Assembly (NCBI GenBank): GCA_015680685.1
Contig: MNCI01009437.1
Coordinates: 119,605-183,604 of the forward strand
Length of the DNA: 64,000 bases
Source of the DNA: Gnetum montanum
Taxonomy: Eukaryota; Streptophyta; Gnetopsida; Gnetales; Gnetaceae
Direction: 5' to 3'
In this document: piece after piece, positions 34,500 through 46,920 of the stretch
Numbering within the stretch: position 1 is the first letter of the stretch
Layout: each line of letters begins with the position of its first letter
The notes under the pieces: generated by a model
Seen by the model: the letters and a program-made list of their open reading frames with translations, nothing else
Databases searched by the model: none
Told to the model about the DNA's origin: nothing
Position numbers and translations under genes: made by a program

Positions 34500-37480
34500 T
34501 GATGAAAAGAGGTGTTGTAGTCACCTAACCCTTTTTAGGGTCTTCCCTAATGAAATCATCGTAAAAAATTAGTTGGGATGGCTTTGGTTCTACAGGCGAA
34601 GAAGGAAGCATGACCGAATGAATCACCTTCTCTTACATTGGCATGTTCTCGTCAACCGGAATTGCCATTAACATGAGGACCAAAGCCTCACAGTGGGTGG
34701 TAGATGTCATGATCAGGTCATATAGGCTCAACGTAGTATTTTTCTTTTTTATAGCTTGCTTGACCTAAGTGAGAGTGCTCAAAAGGTCTTGGCCATCCTC
34801 CTATTTACTACCTTTCTCCTCTTCTATTCATCCCAGGAGATGGATTTCCCGAGGAGATACAGTTTCAGGTCTAGGTTCAGACCCTTTTGGACAAGGTGGC
34901 AAAGATTTTACACGCATTTCAACTTTATCTTTCAACGATGAGGACGTAGATGTAGGGGAGAAGGACGTAGGCTTGAAAGTACCTAGGATGGTACTTTCCC
35001 TTGACGTCTTACCCATGAAGTGCACTTCTCATTTCTTATGACGAGAAGGCTATGAAACTATCTTATGTGGGGTAGGGATTGTTGAATGGCTTGGCCCCCT
35101 GATAATGAATAGAGCTAACAATGTTAGTGTACATGGTGATGGTGTGGTTTTGCTAACAGGTGATGTAGAGGCAAATGCCTAGGGAAGGATTCATAGGACA
35201 AATATCTATTGCGGGGTTAGATTAGCTGTTGATGGTATTGGTGCGTTACATTGAGGCACATAGACCACAAATGGCTGCCGAGGCAGTCTAGGATTACTAT
35301 CAACACCGATGGTATCAATAATGTAGCCAGCATTGTTGACATTGAGAGGATCCATGTAAATGTGCAGGGATTGATTCTCGAGATGTACTGTGTTGCTTTT
35401 GTCTAGTACCAGTTTTCCTTAATCAATCATCCTTTGTATGTTGTCATTTAATGCCATGTAATAATCCATGTCATGATTACACTATTGATGGTAGTCACAG
35501 AACCGCAGCAGCCTGAAACCCTTAGGAACTAGGGGCTCATTAGGCAATGCCAAAGAGGGATTCCTAAGGAGTTCGCAGTACCACTAATGTTTCTTGGCTC
35601 CCTCCTTTGACATCTACTTGTGTTGGATGTACCCTGACACCAGTAATTACTTTAGAATATTTGAAGGCTTAACAAGCAACGAGGTATACTTTGAGTGATC
35701 TTTATGCTTAAAGTTTGATTTAGATGGTGCATATGCTTTAGGTATGGATGTAGAAGGTTGAGGTACATTGCCCTATTTGGGCATGGGGTTAGTTGTAGGT
35801 GTGGCTAGTTTTTTGTTGTTCTTGTTATTATTGTTGGGTTTGGCTTCTTTGGCCACAACCATTGTGGCTACTGCAGCCTTACCCTTGTCCTTATCCTTCT
35901 TCATGAAGGTGTTCTTGTATGCAACATAGGTCAGGTCTTTGCTTGCCTCAACCGCATCTTATATGCTCTTAGTCTGGGCAAAAGCCTGACTAAGAGTGTA
36001 CAGAGTGAGATTGTACAGCTTAGACTTAATAAAGTCATTCACTGCATCCTTAAAGATGGCCAACAAGTGGGCCTCCGCCATGGGCTCGCATATTTCTTTA
36101 AGGGTCTCCCTCCAGCGTTGGATGAACTTCTAGACTAGTTCCAACAGGATATTTTTAAGCTCATCAACTGATCTAGCATGACCTTGAGTCTCAAGTTGTA
36201 CTTAAAACGCATCACAAGCTAGGCCAAAAGCTCTTCTAGGGTTGAGATGGAAGAGTGTGAAAGCAAGCGGTACCAGTCCAGGTCTTTTCCTATTAGAGAC
36301 ATGGTAAACAAAATGAATGATTGTATGCAGCCATTATTGCAAAAGAAGGGACTCAGAACTAAATGTAACAAGATGTGCATTGGGATCTCCCTCCATGTTG
36401 TATTTTTTGAAATGGAGGAGTGACATCCCAGGGGATAAAGTCAGTGTGGGGACTACCAAGCTGATGGGATCATCCTTGTAGAAGTTCATGACTTGTACCA
36501 TATCAGAACTGATAGCCTTGAGGCATTTTATTTCCTCTGTAAGGATCTAGATAAGCTGGAATGCTTGATCCAGACCTGAAGATGATGCAGATAGTTGGGG
36601 GGCTACCGAGGCAGCTCCCATTTATGGCATGGCAAGGGTAGTGACATGATCCATAGGCAGTGTCGTTGGGATGGCCCCTGTGAAAGGTTCTATTTATGCT
36701 ATCCACCATCTGGCAAGTGGTGCTGTTGGAGCAATAGCCACAAGTTGTGGTATAGGGTAGGCCATTTGCATAACCGATGGAATAGATCAAAGTCTTGCGC
36801 TAGGTTGTACCATTTGTGGAACTTGGCAGATTTTTTGGCTAGCGTAGTAGGACATCTGTGATGATTGCAAAATAGGAGGAGAAGTGAATGGGGTCCACCA
36901 TGTGGATGGGCCTAGGCCCACCTCTAACGGTGGGACAGTTGTAGACAAAGGAATGGACACAGAGACTACATGCAACTACAAGGTAGGAATAGTATGAACG
37001 TATGGTAGGGTAGTCGTAATGGATGCGTGATACGTTGAGGGAATAGGTTGGGGAATAGTTTGTAGTGGGGTAGTGGCTGAGAATGAAATAGAGGAGTAGG
37101 TGTGTTGGTATGCCGAGGACGTAGCATGGCTACCCATTGCCGATGTAATTGCAGGTTGTGACGGTGATGTGATCATGAACGGAGTAATGGTAGTGGGCAG
37201 GTTTGTCTAGAAAAATGGGATGGAAGAAATGATGGTAGGATTAGTTTGATTCCCATCCTCGGATTGGGAATCCAGTTCCTCCTTCCTATCTTGGAGAGCC
37301 TCATCATGATAAAATGCTGTGTCTCGTGACTCCCTAGACCTAGTCAATCCCATCAGTTGATCTAAGAGCCACTGATGGGTTTGTGTCAAAGGAATGGAAA
37401 CATTGGGAGTGGGAACAAATTCCTTCCCATCACAATAGGAAAACTTGAAGCCATGTTTATTTTTGAGTTCTTGTAAGTCT
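34500..37480 (-). pseudogene. Gag and gag-protease linker of element A
   Basis: The N-terminus near 37430 matches B (GKEFVPTPNVSIPLTQTHQWLLDQL). A Pro/Thr/Ser-rich spacer follows (37180-36500), then the core near 36430-36050 (EGDPNAHLVTF, VNDFIKSKLYNLTL) and a linker with Asn/Lys runs. The zinc-knuckle-like FCDYHQ.CNHDMDYY (about 35490) has its last Cys replaced by Tyr. Many TAG stops and frame changes. It is linked to the protease as in B. Confidence 0.8.
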
Positions 37481-37907
37481 AAAGGTAGATTTGCTTCTAC
37501 CTTAGCGCAAAGGAAGTTATATTTCTCATATTACTAAGCCAAACCCTCAGGTCCTCGGTTATGGATCCTAAGGGATTGATGTGGCCCCAGCACTGGGCTG
37601 GGCAGCTACTTGGAATTTGTTATGCCTTGAACCAAAAAGGGAACCTCAACGTTAGAGGTAGCAACTGCAATACTTGAGGAAATCATTGTTGTAAGGCTAA
37701 AAAGGAATTGCAAACAAGAAAAACAAGGAGATTAGAAGGCGCCCGGAGGCTTTCTGTCTTGCAGGATTCCAAAGGAATAGTCGAAGCGATGGATCTACAC
37801 CACATGATGCGTAAATAACCGTAAATGGATGTTACATTTACACTAGTGCGTGACGGGGTACAAAATGCTTGCAAGACTATCGTGAAACATGGAAAAGGCA
37901 CTAAAGG

Positions 37908-37924
37908 CCCTCCTTCTAGCACCA
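37908..37924 (-). other. Primer-binding site of element A
   Basis: The minus strand reads TGGTGCTAGAAGGAGGG six bases after the 5' LTR. It is the best-preserved version among the three copies in the window. Confidence 0.6.
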
Positions 37925-37930
37925 TAAAAT

Positions 37931-39776
37931 TGTAGCAACTGAAAACATCAATGACTAGAAACACCAAGAGGTCATCGATCAAACAGTATTAACCTCAGAT
38001 CCGTGTGAGGGCCATGCTAGATAAAATAGAAATAGGGTGCCCTGAACGGTCTGGTCGATCAAACAGGGACTTAGTCGGTGTCACTAAACCTTTTTGCAAA
38101 CATGTAATTTGAAAAAAACTTTTATAGCATAAAATAATAATTATTATATGTGAGAAAATGAAAATGATGTAAAATTCAATGATAAGAAGGAGAATAAAGT
38201 AAATTGAACTTAAGAAATGCACCGCTTCAAGACTATGGTTTTACTTTGTCAAGGTGGATACAATTGGTTGTACGACACTAGGAAGCACAGAGATCCAAAA
38301 AGTAATCAAGACATTCAAAGCAAGCTAAATGTATGCTTGAATGTGGATTCAACAACTAACGATGCAAAATGCTACAAAAGTAATAGAAAAGAGTTAACTG
38401 AATGCCAAATGGAAATGCCAACTATTTGAATTTTGTCAACTCGCAAATGTTAAGAATGCTCAAGATTGCCAACCCTTCTAATTCTCAAATTTTCAACCAT
38501 GCAAAATTTTTTCAACCCTGCTCAAATCTGCCAACCTATTCAAATGCCCTTTGAATTGCCAATTTTCCAACTTGCTAAAAGATTTTTCAATTGATTTGCT
38601 AACCCTTAGAGCATTGCTCGTTGGGGTATTTATAGGGCTAGGAGCACGCGAGAGATGTGGTTTGGACGTCATGCATCCTGGACCCACAAGGTGTTGACGT
38701 GTCCGTACTACATGAACATGCAAAGCTAATTAAAGAGCCTACCACGCTACAATTACGTTGTCAGAAATGGAGATGCTGGGATCAGATGTGCCAACAATGT
38801 AGACAAGGAGTGAAGGGCACCGATGTAGCGTAGCTAGCTACTACGCTGTGGAGCGTAGCCTGTTAGCATAGCGTAGCATAGCTACTTTCTACATTGTGCT
38901 ATGCTATGTAGTGTAGCATAGTGTAGCCACTAGTTTAAAGAAGAAATTTTCTTTGGAGCTAATTGCAAGTGCTGGAAGCCTTTGAAGTGTATTGGCTGGT
39001 TCTGCATGTTTGCTATGCTACACAACATAGCATAGCGTAGCAACTGGCCTTAACTACGATTTACACTTAGGTTGTAAACTTTTGTCTAATGATCATGCTG
39101 AGAATCTACAACCTTTGTTCTCTATGATGTGAATCCTTTGAACTTGCTAATCCTACATTTTGAGATGTCTTTTGTCATTCTTGCATCATCAGTACACTAT
39201 GCTACGCTGCGTAGCGTAGCAACCAACATAGCCTACATTTTTCTTAATCTGCTACTTTTCTAGTAAGAGGAGCTTTTTTGAAGGACTTGAAGTTGAACAA
39301 GACAACTAGTTTTGAAGGCCGGAATGCTTGCCAAGAGTAGTTACAATCACTAGGTAAGCTGGGCCTTTCTATTTTTCCTTCACTACGCTATGCTATGCTG
39401 CGTAGCGTAGCATGGCATAGCACTTCATCTTGCAATAGTTTAGTCACCTGATCAATTATCTTTTGAGGTTAGCTATGCTACATAGCATAGCGTAGCGTAG
39501 AAAAATTCTCGACTAGAAAACTTGTTGAACTATTTGGTGCATCTTGAGCACCGCCGACAACCCCATGGATGGTTTTTGAGTAGACTGTTAGCTAGATGAG
39601 TGGTCTAGATGGGTAGGCTAGAGAGTCTATTGGGCCTGTCAACACTGGAAGTAGAAAATTTTCCAAACTAGACAATATAAACTTAGATCATCCATCTCCT
39701 ATGAAATTTCCATGATGCTACCTGAATTCCAAGGACCTGGTGAAGCAAGAATGCCTTGAAAATTTAGGGTATTTCA
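37931..39776 (-). repeat. 5' LTR of element A
   Basis: 1846 bp, partner of 2554-4474, with termini tgtagc ... atttca on the plus strand and a minus-strand TATA box at 38628-38636. Palindrome-rich U3 at 38820-39500, for example gctacgctgcgtagcgtagc at 39201-39220. Confidence 0.9.
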
Positions 39777-40388
39777 GCAGTGTATGAAAATGGACTTGTT
39801 TGCTGAGAAGAACCAAGATTGAAAGGATTATAGCACAAGAGTTTATGAGTGGGGGTAGTCAGAAAAATCATAAGCACATGTATAAACTGGAACGTGCCAC
39901 CTACCGTAAATAATATCGGGATGCTTCTATTAAACTGTATACACATGAAGCATTCCTCGATGTTATTGGCACTTCTTGAGCTTATGAAAAATTCATGCAA
40001 CAAGTGATGGTCAGTGAATCCCCTGATTGGGAAGTGAGTTTCCCCATAGGTGGTACCTCCACTGCCTCCTTTTCTCTAGGGCCACCAAGATGGATGGCTA
40101 TTGAAAAGGAGAAGGTTGTAGCAGACGCTGACTTGAGCGATAGATACTAGATGGACATTACTGAAGAGGAGGTCTTGCAATGCCTCGGGGCTAGCTTGGA
40201 TTGCATACTCCCTGAGACAGACACAAGGTCATCTCCAGTTAGTCACTTTTTTGCGATGTAATTACTTATTTTATTCCATTTTTTTGTTGCAACTCTAGCT
40301 GACTACCTTGATTTCTATGATATAGAATCTGGATGAAGATGTAAGATCCTCTAAGGAAGGGGACGATGGTGCAAAAGAAAATTCATAG
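39777..40388 (+). pseudogene. Antisense gene of element C, exon 7 remainder and exon 8
   Basis: It continues the exon cut at 2553: MDLFAEKNQD.KDYSTRVYEWG here matches QIDLLAQKNQDWKDF of B. Exon 7 ends at 40237 (donor gttagt). Exon 8 is 40326-40388 after gatatag, with an acidic tail ending GAKENS and TAG. Several stops. Confidence 0.75.
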
Positions 40389-40539
40389 CATGGCAGGAGA
40401 GGATTTTATTCAAAAAATTTGTTAGAAAATTGTAAACATTATTTTATTAAGACTTTAAATAAAATATGGATTATGAGAAGATTCCTTTTATTTTGACCTG
40501 TGCATTATCTACACTATCTATTTTCATGTTTTCTGCTCC

Positions 40540-40855
40540 GTTTTAGTTTTGATCCATTTCAGGCCATTGTTAGGTGATAAGAAAAGAAATTATTTATTTA
40601 TTTATTTATTTATTGAATAGATATTTTTAGGCCTTGGTGGACTGTAGTGGTATTTTAAGGCCATTCTAGGCCATCACTAGTTTGAGGCCATTTCAGGCCA
40701 TCGCAGAGACATAGGGTAAAGAATTTTGCTAGTTTTAGGCCTTAGTGGGCCGTGGTGATTTTTAGGAAAAAATTTTACCAGTTTTAGGCCTTAGTGGGCT
40801 GTGGTAGTTTTAAAGGAAAATTTTTGTGTTAGTTTTAGGCCTTAGCAGGCCATGG
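40540..40855. repeat. Hairpin-unit array between antisense gene and protease (element C)
   Basis: Units tagttttaggcc-ttagtg-ggcc (about 40731-40800) and ttgaggcc-atttca-ggcc (about 40680) keep the GGCC/GGCC stem with different loops. A tattta microsatellite (40588-40616) interrupts it. Confidence 0.72.
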
Positions 40856-41017
40856 TGTAACGTGGATGGAGGAAATGTAAACCGTTTAAAGAATAGATTA
40901 GACATGTAGCATAGATGAGTGGATTTCAAGAAAACAAGGAATAAATGCATGATGGGGGTTAACAAGGTAAGAAGCAGTGGAGTTGCTATGCTACACAAGT
41001 AACAATTATCCTCGTAG

Positions 41018-41620
41018 CTACTTTTTAACCCATCGTGGGTTTGGTGACATGTAAGGCCAAGAGGCTTTGTTGTGGTACTCCTCTACATCATTATCTACTG
41101 CTTGAAAAAACAACTCGGCCCACGTAGTTTTGTTTTCTAAGCCGACATCTTGGGCCAGCTCTTTTTTCAAATAGATAGTTTCAGTGGAAACAGGTGCCTC
41201 GTTCTCAAAGGTTATGACCTTTGAACCTTGCTCCATATCTACATTTTTTATTGCCTGAGTTGTCACCTCATCACCATGTATCACCACCTTCCTGTTTGTG
41301 TAGGGTAGATGGATTTCCTAGTGTATGGGTGAAGAGATAGCCTTGCTTTGGGCTAACCATGATCTCCACAGGATCAAGTTAAACCCGGGCATCTCTTCCA
41401 CCATGATAAACATCGCATTTGTGGGGAATTGGTCTCCTACCACAAAGTCAATGTGAATAGTTCCTTTCACCACTACTCGTGCCTCATTAAATGACTTTAG
41501 AAATGACATTGTCATGGGTTTGATCTGATCTACCAAACCTAGCTTATCCACTATGGGGAACAGGATGACGTTTGTAGCATCCCCTTCATCAACATGTACT
41601 CTTCAAATCTTATATTGGCT
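41018..41620 (-). pseudogene. Protease of element C
   Basis: HVDEGDATNVI near 41570, where the expected D-T/S/G-G motif reads D-E-G, then VDKLGLVDQIKPM, VKGTIHIDFVVGDQFPTNA and NLILWRSWLAQS. The acidic tail ends SPNPRWVKK. Two stops, and Gly replaced by Trp in ILGRSW (reads ILWRSW). Confidence 0.82.
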
Positions 41621-41689
41621 GACCTAAATTGTGATGAAGAGAGGTGCTATTGTTACCTGAGCCTTTTCAGGGTCTTCCTTAATGGACTC

Positions 41690-44058
41690 ATCAGAGAATC
41701 TCAATTGGGACGACTATGGTTTCTCGAGCGTAGGAGGAAGCATGACCGAATGGATCACTTTCTCTTCTACCGGCATGTCCTTGTCAATAGGTATGGTTGT
41801 CAACATGTAAAACAAGGCCTCACAATGTGTGGTGGAAGTCATTACCAGGTCGTACAAGCTTAGTGTTGTGTTCTTTTGTTTTAGATCCTGCTTAACCTGA
41901 GTAAGAGTGCTTAAGAGGACATGCCCAACTTCTTGTTGTTCATTACCTTTCTCCTCTTCCATTCATTCTAAAAGACAAATTTCCCAAGGAGGGGCACTTT
42001 CAGGTTTAGGGTTAGACCCTTTTAGGTGAGGTGGCGATGACTGTGCACATGTAGTGATGTTAACCTTTGGTGACGAGGTGAGCGTAGATGCAGAGGACAA
42101 AGCGATAGGCTTGGAAGGACCTAGGGTGGTACATTCCATAGTTTTTTCACCTATCAGAAGCTCTTCCCATTTCCTTGAACAAGAAGGCTACAATGCTGTC
42201 TTGTGTGGGTTTTTTGGGATGGGGGCAGCTGAGTGTTTTGGCCTCCTAATGATGAATTTTGTTTGTGGTGTCAGTGTGGGTGGTGGTGCAGTTGTGGTTA
42301 CAGAGGGTGCAGGAGTGGATGTCCAAGGAGGGACCTTAAGATAGTTTTTTTTGGGCCATTGCTGGTGTGGCTACGCTACGTTGGGGTATGCAAACCATAA
42401 ATGGCTACTATGGTAGTTTTGGATTACCATCCACGCAAATAATGTTGATGATGTACCTCGCATCGTTAGCATTGAGGAGGTCCTTGTAAACATGCATGGA
42501 TTGATTCTTAGGCTGGACAAAGTTTCTTTCGTCTAGAACCAACTTTCCCTGATCAATCATCCATTGAATATCATTTTTTAAGGCCACAAAATAATCCATG
42601 TCATGATCACAGAGTTGGTGGTAATCACAGAATCGTTCCAGCCTAAAATTCTTGGGAACTGGAGGCTCATTGGGCATGGCCAAGGAGGGCTTCCTAAGGA
42701 GTTTGCAGTACTGTTGATGCCTTTTGGTTACCTCCTTTGACATCCACTTGTGTTCAATGTTCCCCATCCCTAGTAATTGCTTCAAAAGTTCTAAAGGCTT
42801 GACTGGTAACAGGGTGTATTTGGAGCGATCTTTGCACTTGAAGTTAGGCTTAGGTGGGGTGGGCACTTCGGATGCTGCCGTTCAAGGTTGGGTAGTGTTG
42901 CTTGGGCTGGGCATGGGGTTAGTTGATGTAGTGATCACCTTTTGGTTGTTGTTGTTGTTTGGCTTGGCCCTATTCACCATGGCAGCCACCATGGCCATTA
43001 TGGCCTTGCCCTTTTCCTTGTCCCTTTTAGTATACGTGTTTTTATATGCAACATAGGCTGGATCTTCGGTCACGTATTGAATGCTTTTGGTCTAGGAAAA
43101 AGCTTGACTAAGAGTTCGTGGAGCTAAGTAGTATAGTTTGGACTTGATGAAGTTATTCCTTGCATCCTTAAAGATGGCCAGTAGATGGACCTCCACGATA
43201 GGCTCACGAATTTCATTCAGGGTAGCGCTCCACCACTATATAAATTTCTAGACTGATTCCAATGGATCTTGCTTAATGCTCATTAATTGATTCAGTGTAA
43301 CCTCTAGTTTCAAGTTATCCTTGAAATGAGTTATGAACTGAGTTAGCAGCTCCTCTAGGGTTGAGATAGAAGAGTGCAGGAGTGTGCAGTACCAGTCTAA
43401 TGCTTTGCTTATCAGGGACATAGAAAAGATGTAGATGATGGTATGCAGCCATTGTTGTAGTAGAAGGGACTCAAATCTAAAGGTCACGAGATGCACATTA
43501 GGGTCACCCTTCCTGTTGTATTTTGTAAAGTGGGGGAGTGGCATCCTGGGGGGTAATGTGAGCATGGAAACTGTCGGGCTGATGGGATCATCATGGTAGA
43601 AATCTATGATTTGCACCATATCAGAACCGGTATCTTTGAGGCATTTAACCTCTTTAGTAAGGGTCTGGATAAGTTGAAATGCTTAATCCAAACCTGGGGT
43701 TAAAACAGATGGTTGTGGGGTTGCAGGGCTAGCCACCATTGGTGTTGTGGTAGGGGCAATAGCCTAGCTCATAGGTGGTGCCATTGGGACGACCCCTACA
43801 AAGGGTGCTGCTTATGCTATCCACCACCTAGTAAGTGGTGTTGTTGAAGTGGCAGTCACTGGTGGTGCCATAGGGTAGGCTGTTTGCATGATTGGTGGGG
43901 TAGACCACAATCCTGTGCTTGGTTGTACCATTTGCGGGACCTCGTATGCTTGGTGGTGAGCATAGTGCGACATTTGAGAAGGTTGCAAAGCAAGAAGAGA
44001 GGTGATTGGGGTCCACCACGTGGTTGGGATTGGGCCCACCACTAATGGTGGAATAGGT
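41690..44058 (-). pseudogene. Gag of element C
   Basis: The core at 43619-43248 has MVQIIDFYHDDPISP, YNRKGDPNVHL and LISKALDWYCTL. The zinc-knuckle-like FCDYHQLCDHDMDYF (about 42630) has the last Cys changed to Phe. The linker is at 41962-41714. The N-terminal spacer continues past the gap at 44059 in the inverted piece 44112-44478. Stops are fewer than in A. Confidence 0.82.
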
Positions 44059-44479
44059 NTTAGCCATATTTTCAGTCATGATGTCAAGACCTTAAATTCT
44101 GTGGTATTTCAATGGATAAGAGGACCTGGATTCCCAATATGAGGATGAGGGTCAAACTAACACCACGAATATCCCTCCCACCATAGCCTTCTAGTCAAAC
44201 CCGCTCTTCACGACTATGCCCTTTATGATTACGTCCACTCCATCACAAACTATAGTATCAAAATTCTTACTCCTCCATCTCATTTCCAGGCACTATCCCT
44301 TTACAATCTATTTTCCAATCTATCCCTTCATCGTACCAAGAACCGATCACGGCTACCCTACCTTATGTTCACATCATACCTACGTTCTAGTTTCATACAG
44401 TCTCTACTTCCATTCCAGCATCTACACCTATTCCACCATTAGTGGTGGGCCCAATCCCAACCACGTGGTGGACCCCAAN
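44059..44479. other. Inverted contig between two single-N gaps
   Basis: 44007-44058 is the exact reverse complement of 44428-44478 at the other end of this piece. When the piece is read on the opposite strand, its gag sequence continues element C's gag smoothly. The piece therefore appears to have been placed backwards. Confidence 0.88.
44060..44111 (-). repeat. Terminal fragment of a Tat-type LTR inserted in C's gag
   Basis: Ends in tggtatttca like the LTRs of A, and abuts gag sequence of C. If the piece is flipped, it becomes the start of the plus-oriented LTR that continues at 44480. Confidence 0.6.
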
Positions 44480-45827
44480 TGTAGCGTAGCGCAGTGTAGC
44501 ACATTGCTACACTATATAGCGTAATGTAATGTAACACTATGTTTCGAACTACTGTTATAGGCTATTACGCTATGTAGCGTAGCGCAGCATAGCACATTGC
44601 TACGCTACATAACGTACCGTAGTGTAACACCATGTTATGCACTATTACATTGTGTTATGCATTGTTACATGCTGCTATGCTACATAGCATAGCACATTGT
44701 TACATTGCATAGCATAGCGTAACGTAACACCCTACTGTTATGCATTGTTACACGCTGCTACGCTACATAGCATAATGTAACACCCTACTATTATGCGTTG
44801 TTACATGCTACTACACTACATAGCATAGTGCAGCATAACACGTTATTACATAGCATAGCATAGCATAGTGTAACACCTTGTTGTTACGTGCTATTACACA
44901 TTGTTATATGCTATTAAGTGTTGTTACATGCTACTATGGTAGCATAGCGTAGCGTAGCACATTGTTACACTGCATAGCATAGCATAGCGGAACATCCTAT
45001 TGTTACAAACTGTTACATGCTATTACATGTTGTTACACACTGTTACGTGTTATTACACTACATCCTATTATATAACACATGTTACACTATGCAGCAGACA
45101 ACATGGTCCCACCCACCACACTACCACGTGGCACCTGATAAGCAATTTGGGCTAACCTTAGCCCTATAAATACCTCTACGTCCTCTTTTGAAAAAGAGGA
45201 TAAAAGAAGAGGGGAGGCTTCCATTTTCTTCACCAGCAAGGCATTTGGCATTTTGGCACCTTGGCGCTTAGCTCCATAAGCAAATGAGACCTAGAGCACA
45301 TCACACTGACAAAGAGGCTCAACTACATTGCATGGTACACTATAGCCCCATTGCAACACATTGGAACATCACGAACTACACCATGAATATTGACCCAGCA
45401 GGCACAGTTTATCATAGTGAGCACTAGATTTGATAGCCCAACACCACTGAGGCTGTGACTGTGAGCTTACTATGCATATTTTACACTCTGTATACTTGTA
45501 CCCTTTTTTGGGGGGGTGCATCTTTATATTCAAACTCTCTTTTTGTCAAGCGTTCAATTATGTCCACTGTCCCGTTATGCACTTTAGCATGTTTCTACTG
45601 CTGTGAACATTACGTTTTCTTTTTATTTTACCACTAAGTATTCCATCTAAAATCATTGTTTGCAAAAGGGTTATTGTACACCAATTAAGTCCTTGTATAA
45701 TCGACTAGACTATTTAGGGCACCCTGAATACATTCTCTCCAACATAGCCCTTGCATAGATCCAAGGTTAAGCTACTTTAATTAGTAACCTCTTGGTGTTC
45801 CAGCCACGAACATTTTCGATCGTAATA
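44480..45827 (+). repeat. Tat-type LTR in plus orientation
   Basis: The right end (45690-45827) is homologous to the reverse complement of the starts of the A and B LTRs (2554, 13339). TATA box ctataaata is at 45164-45172. The first 590 bp are a dense field of gctacgctacatagcatagc-type palindromes alternating with gtaacacc and gttacatgct. It is followed by a primer-binding site, so it is a 5' LTR of an element facing right. The element body is missing. Confidence 0.75.
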
Positions 45828-45832
45828 GTTTT

Positions 45833-45848
45833 TGGTGTTAGAAGGAAG
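45833..45848 (+). other. Primer-binding site after the plus-oriented Tat-type LTR
   Basis: tggtgttagaaggaag, two transitions from element A's site. It lies five bases past the LTR end. Confidence 0.6.
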
Positions 45849-45865
45849 ATCGTTGTTCCATAGTG

Positions 45866-46060
45866 TAGCATAGTGTAACACCATATTATGCACTGTTACG
45901 CTGCATAACATCTTGTTACATTGCACCTTGTTATGCTGCATAGTGTAGCATAGTGTAACACCCTGTTATGCACTATTACACTGCGTAACACCTTATTACG
46001 CGTTGTTACATTGCGTAGCACCCTATTATGCACTATTACACAGTGTAATACCCTATTGCG
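45866..46060. repeat. Palindrome-rich LTR-like fragment
   Basis: Repeats of gtaacaccctgttatgcac and gctgcatagtgtagc like the U3 field at 44480-45070. Probably a piece of another LTR of the same family brought next to the primer site by rearrangement. Confidence 0.5.
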
Positions 46061-46302
46061 CTACACCAAAGTTGGTCATTTTTAGCAGTTGTCATACTTA
46101 TTATTTTATCTGCATTTTCATACTTAGCACTTTTTCTACATTTTCATACTTAGCATTTTTTTTTCATTGTTACACTTAGCCAAAATGAGTTATGTTTAAA
46201 TGATCTGAAAATGAAGCATTTAGCCAAGATAAGCTATGTATGAAGCATAGTAGTTGACTATCACACAAAATGAGTTGAAGTCGTAGTTGTTATAGATTAC
46301 AC

Positions 46303-46900
46303 ATCATTCACTATCGCCAGATTTATACAACAGCATATCATAAATAGGTTTGGAATGTTGCCTTCACTAATTTCTCATAATGGGACTCATTTCACAAGTG
46401 GCACATTTAGAAAATTAATGCAACACTTGGAGTTAGAACATAAATTAACAACATCTTACCACCCCCAAGCCAATAGTCAAGCAAAGATAACCAACTAGGA
46501 GATTACTAAAATATTAACGTGAACCATTAGCAAATANTTGCTTGACTATTGGCTTGGGGGTGGTAAGATGTTGTTAATTTATGTTCTACCTCCAAGTGTT
46601 GCATTAATTTTCTAAATGTGCCACTTGTGAAATGAGTCCCATTATGAGAAATTAGTGAATGCAGCACCCCAAGCCTATTTATGATGTGTTGTTATATAAA
46701 TTTGGCGNTATAAGAGATAAGGTCCTCTATTGGAACCCCACACATGTACCTCAAAATGTAAAATTTCAAACATTATGGGAAGGACCTTATATAGTTGATT
46801 AAACCTTTCACTCTAGGGCCATGATAATTTACAAACCTGACAACCTAAAAAAAAGTAGTTGGTCAATATCTAATAAATCAAACCTTTCCTAGAAGCAAGA
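46303..46900 (+). pseudogene. Integrase fragment of an Athila-like element, with inverted duplicate
   Basis: The plus-strand reading gives ISHNGTHFTSGTFRKLMQHLELEHKLTTSYHPQANSQ (core end) and, after the second gap, PTHVPQNVKFQTLWEGPYIVD (C-terminal domain). The second catalytic Asp position reads His/Asn. 46538-46707 is an inverted near-copy of 46317-46485 between two Ns, so part of the domain is out of order. Confidence 0.75.
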
Positions 46901-46920
46901 TTGGCTAGTGTAAATACTGC

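Larger units (their letters stand above)
2554..39776 (-). mobile_element. Element A: Tat/Ogre-like Ty3/gypsy element nested in C
   Basis: A is bounded by two homologous LTRs (2554-4474, 37931-39776). It holds gag, protease, antisense gene, RT, two RNase H domains and integrase in the order expected for a minus-strand element, with the antisense gene inserted between protease and RT. Without B it is about 19.6 kb, a size typical of Ogre-like elements. The flanks 2549-2553 (acagc) and 39777-39781 (gcagt) look like one target duplication with two transitions. It sits in the coiled-coil exon of C's antisense gene. All major ORFs carry stops and frameshifts, so it is not autonomous. Confidence 0.88.
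1..44478 (-). mobile_element. Element C: outermost Tat/Ogre-like Ty3/gypsy retrotransposon (partial, interrupted)
   Basis: What remains of C is its antisense gene (1-2553 and 39777-40388), a hairpin array (40540-40855), protease (about 41600-41018) and gag (about 44058-42350, continuing in the inverted piece 44112-44478). The stretch 2554-39776 is element A inserted into it. The pieces of the antisense gene on either side of A match the same exon in A and B, which shows they were once continuous. The RT, integrase and 3' LTR of C would lie left of the window. Its 5' LTR is not visible: gag runs into another inserted LTR and assembly gaps. Confidence 0.8.

Noticed and set aside
40588-40616. 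tattta repeat as a regulatory element
   Set aside because: A simple microsatellite within the C hairpin array, absent from A and B.
44007-44479. Long perfect inverted repeat as a foldback transposon end
   Set aside because: Single Ns sit at both junctions, and flipping the piece restores gag; an assembly artefact is the simpler reading.
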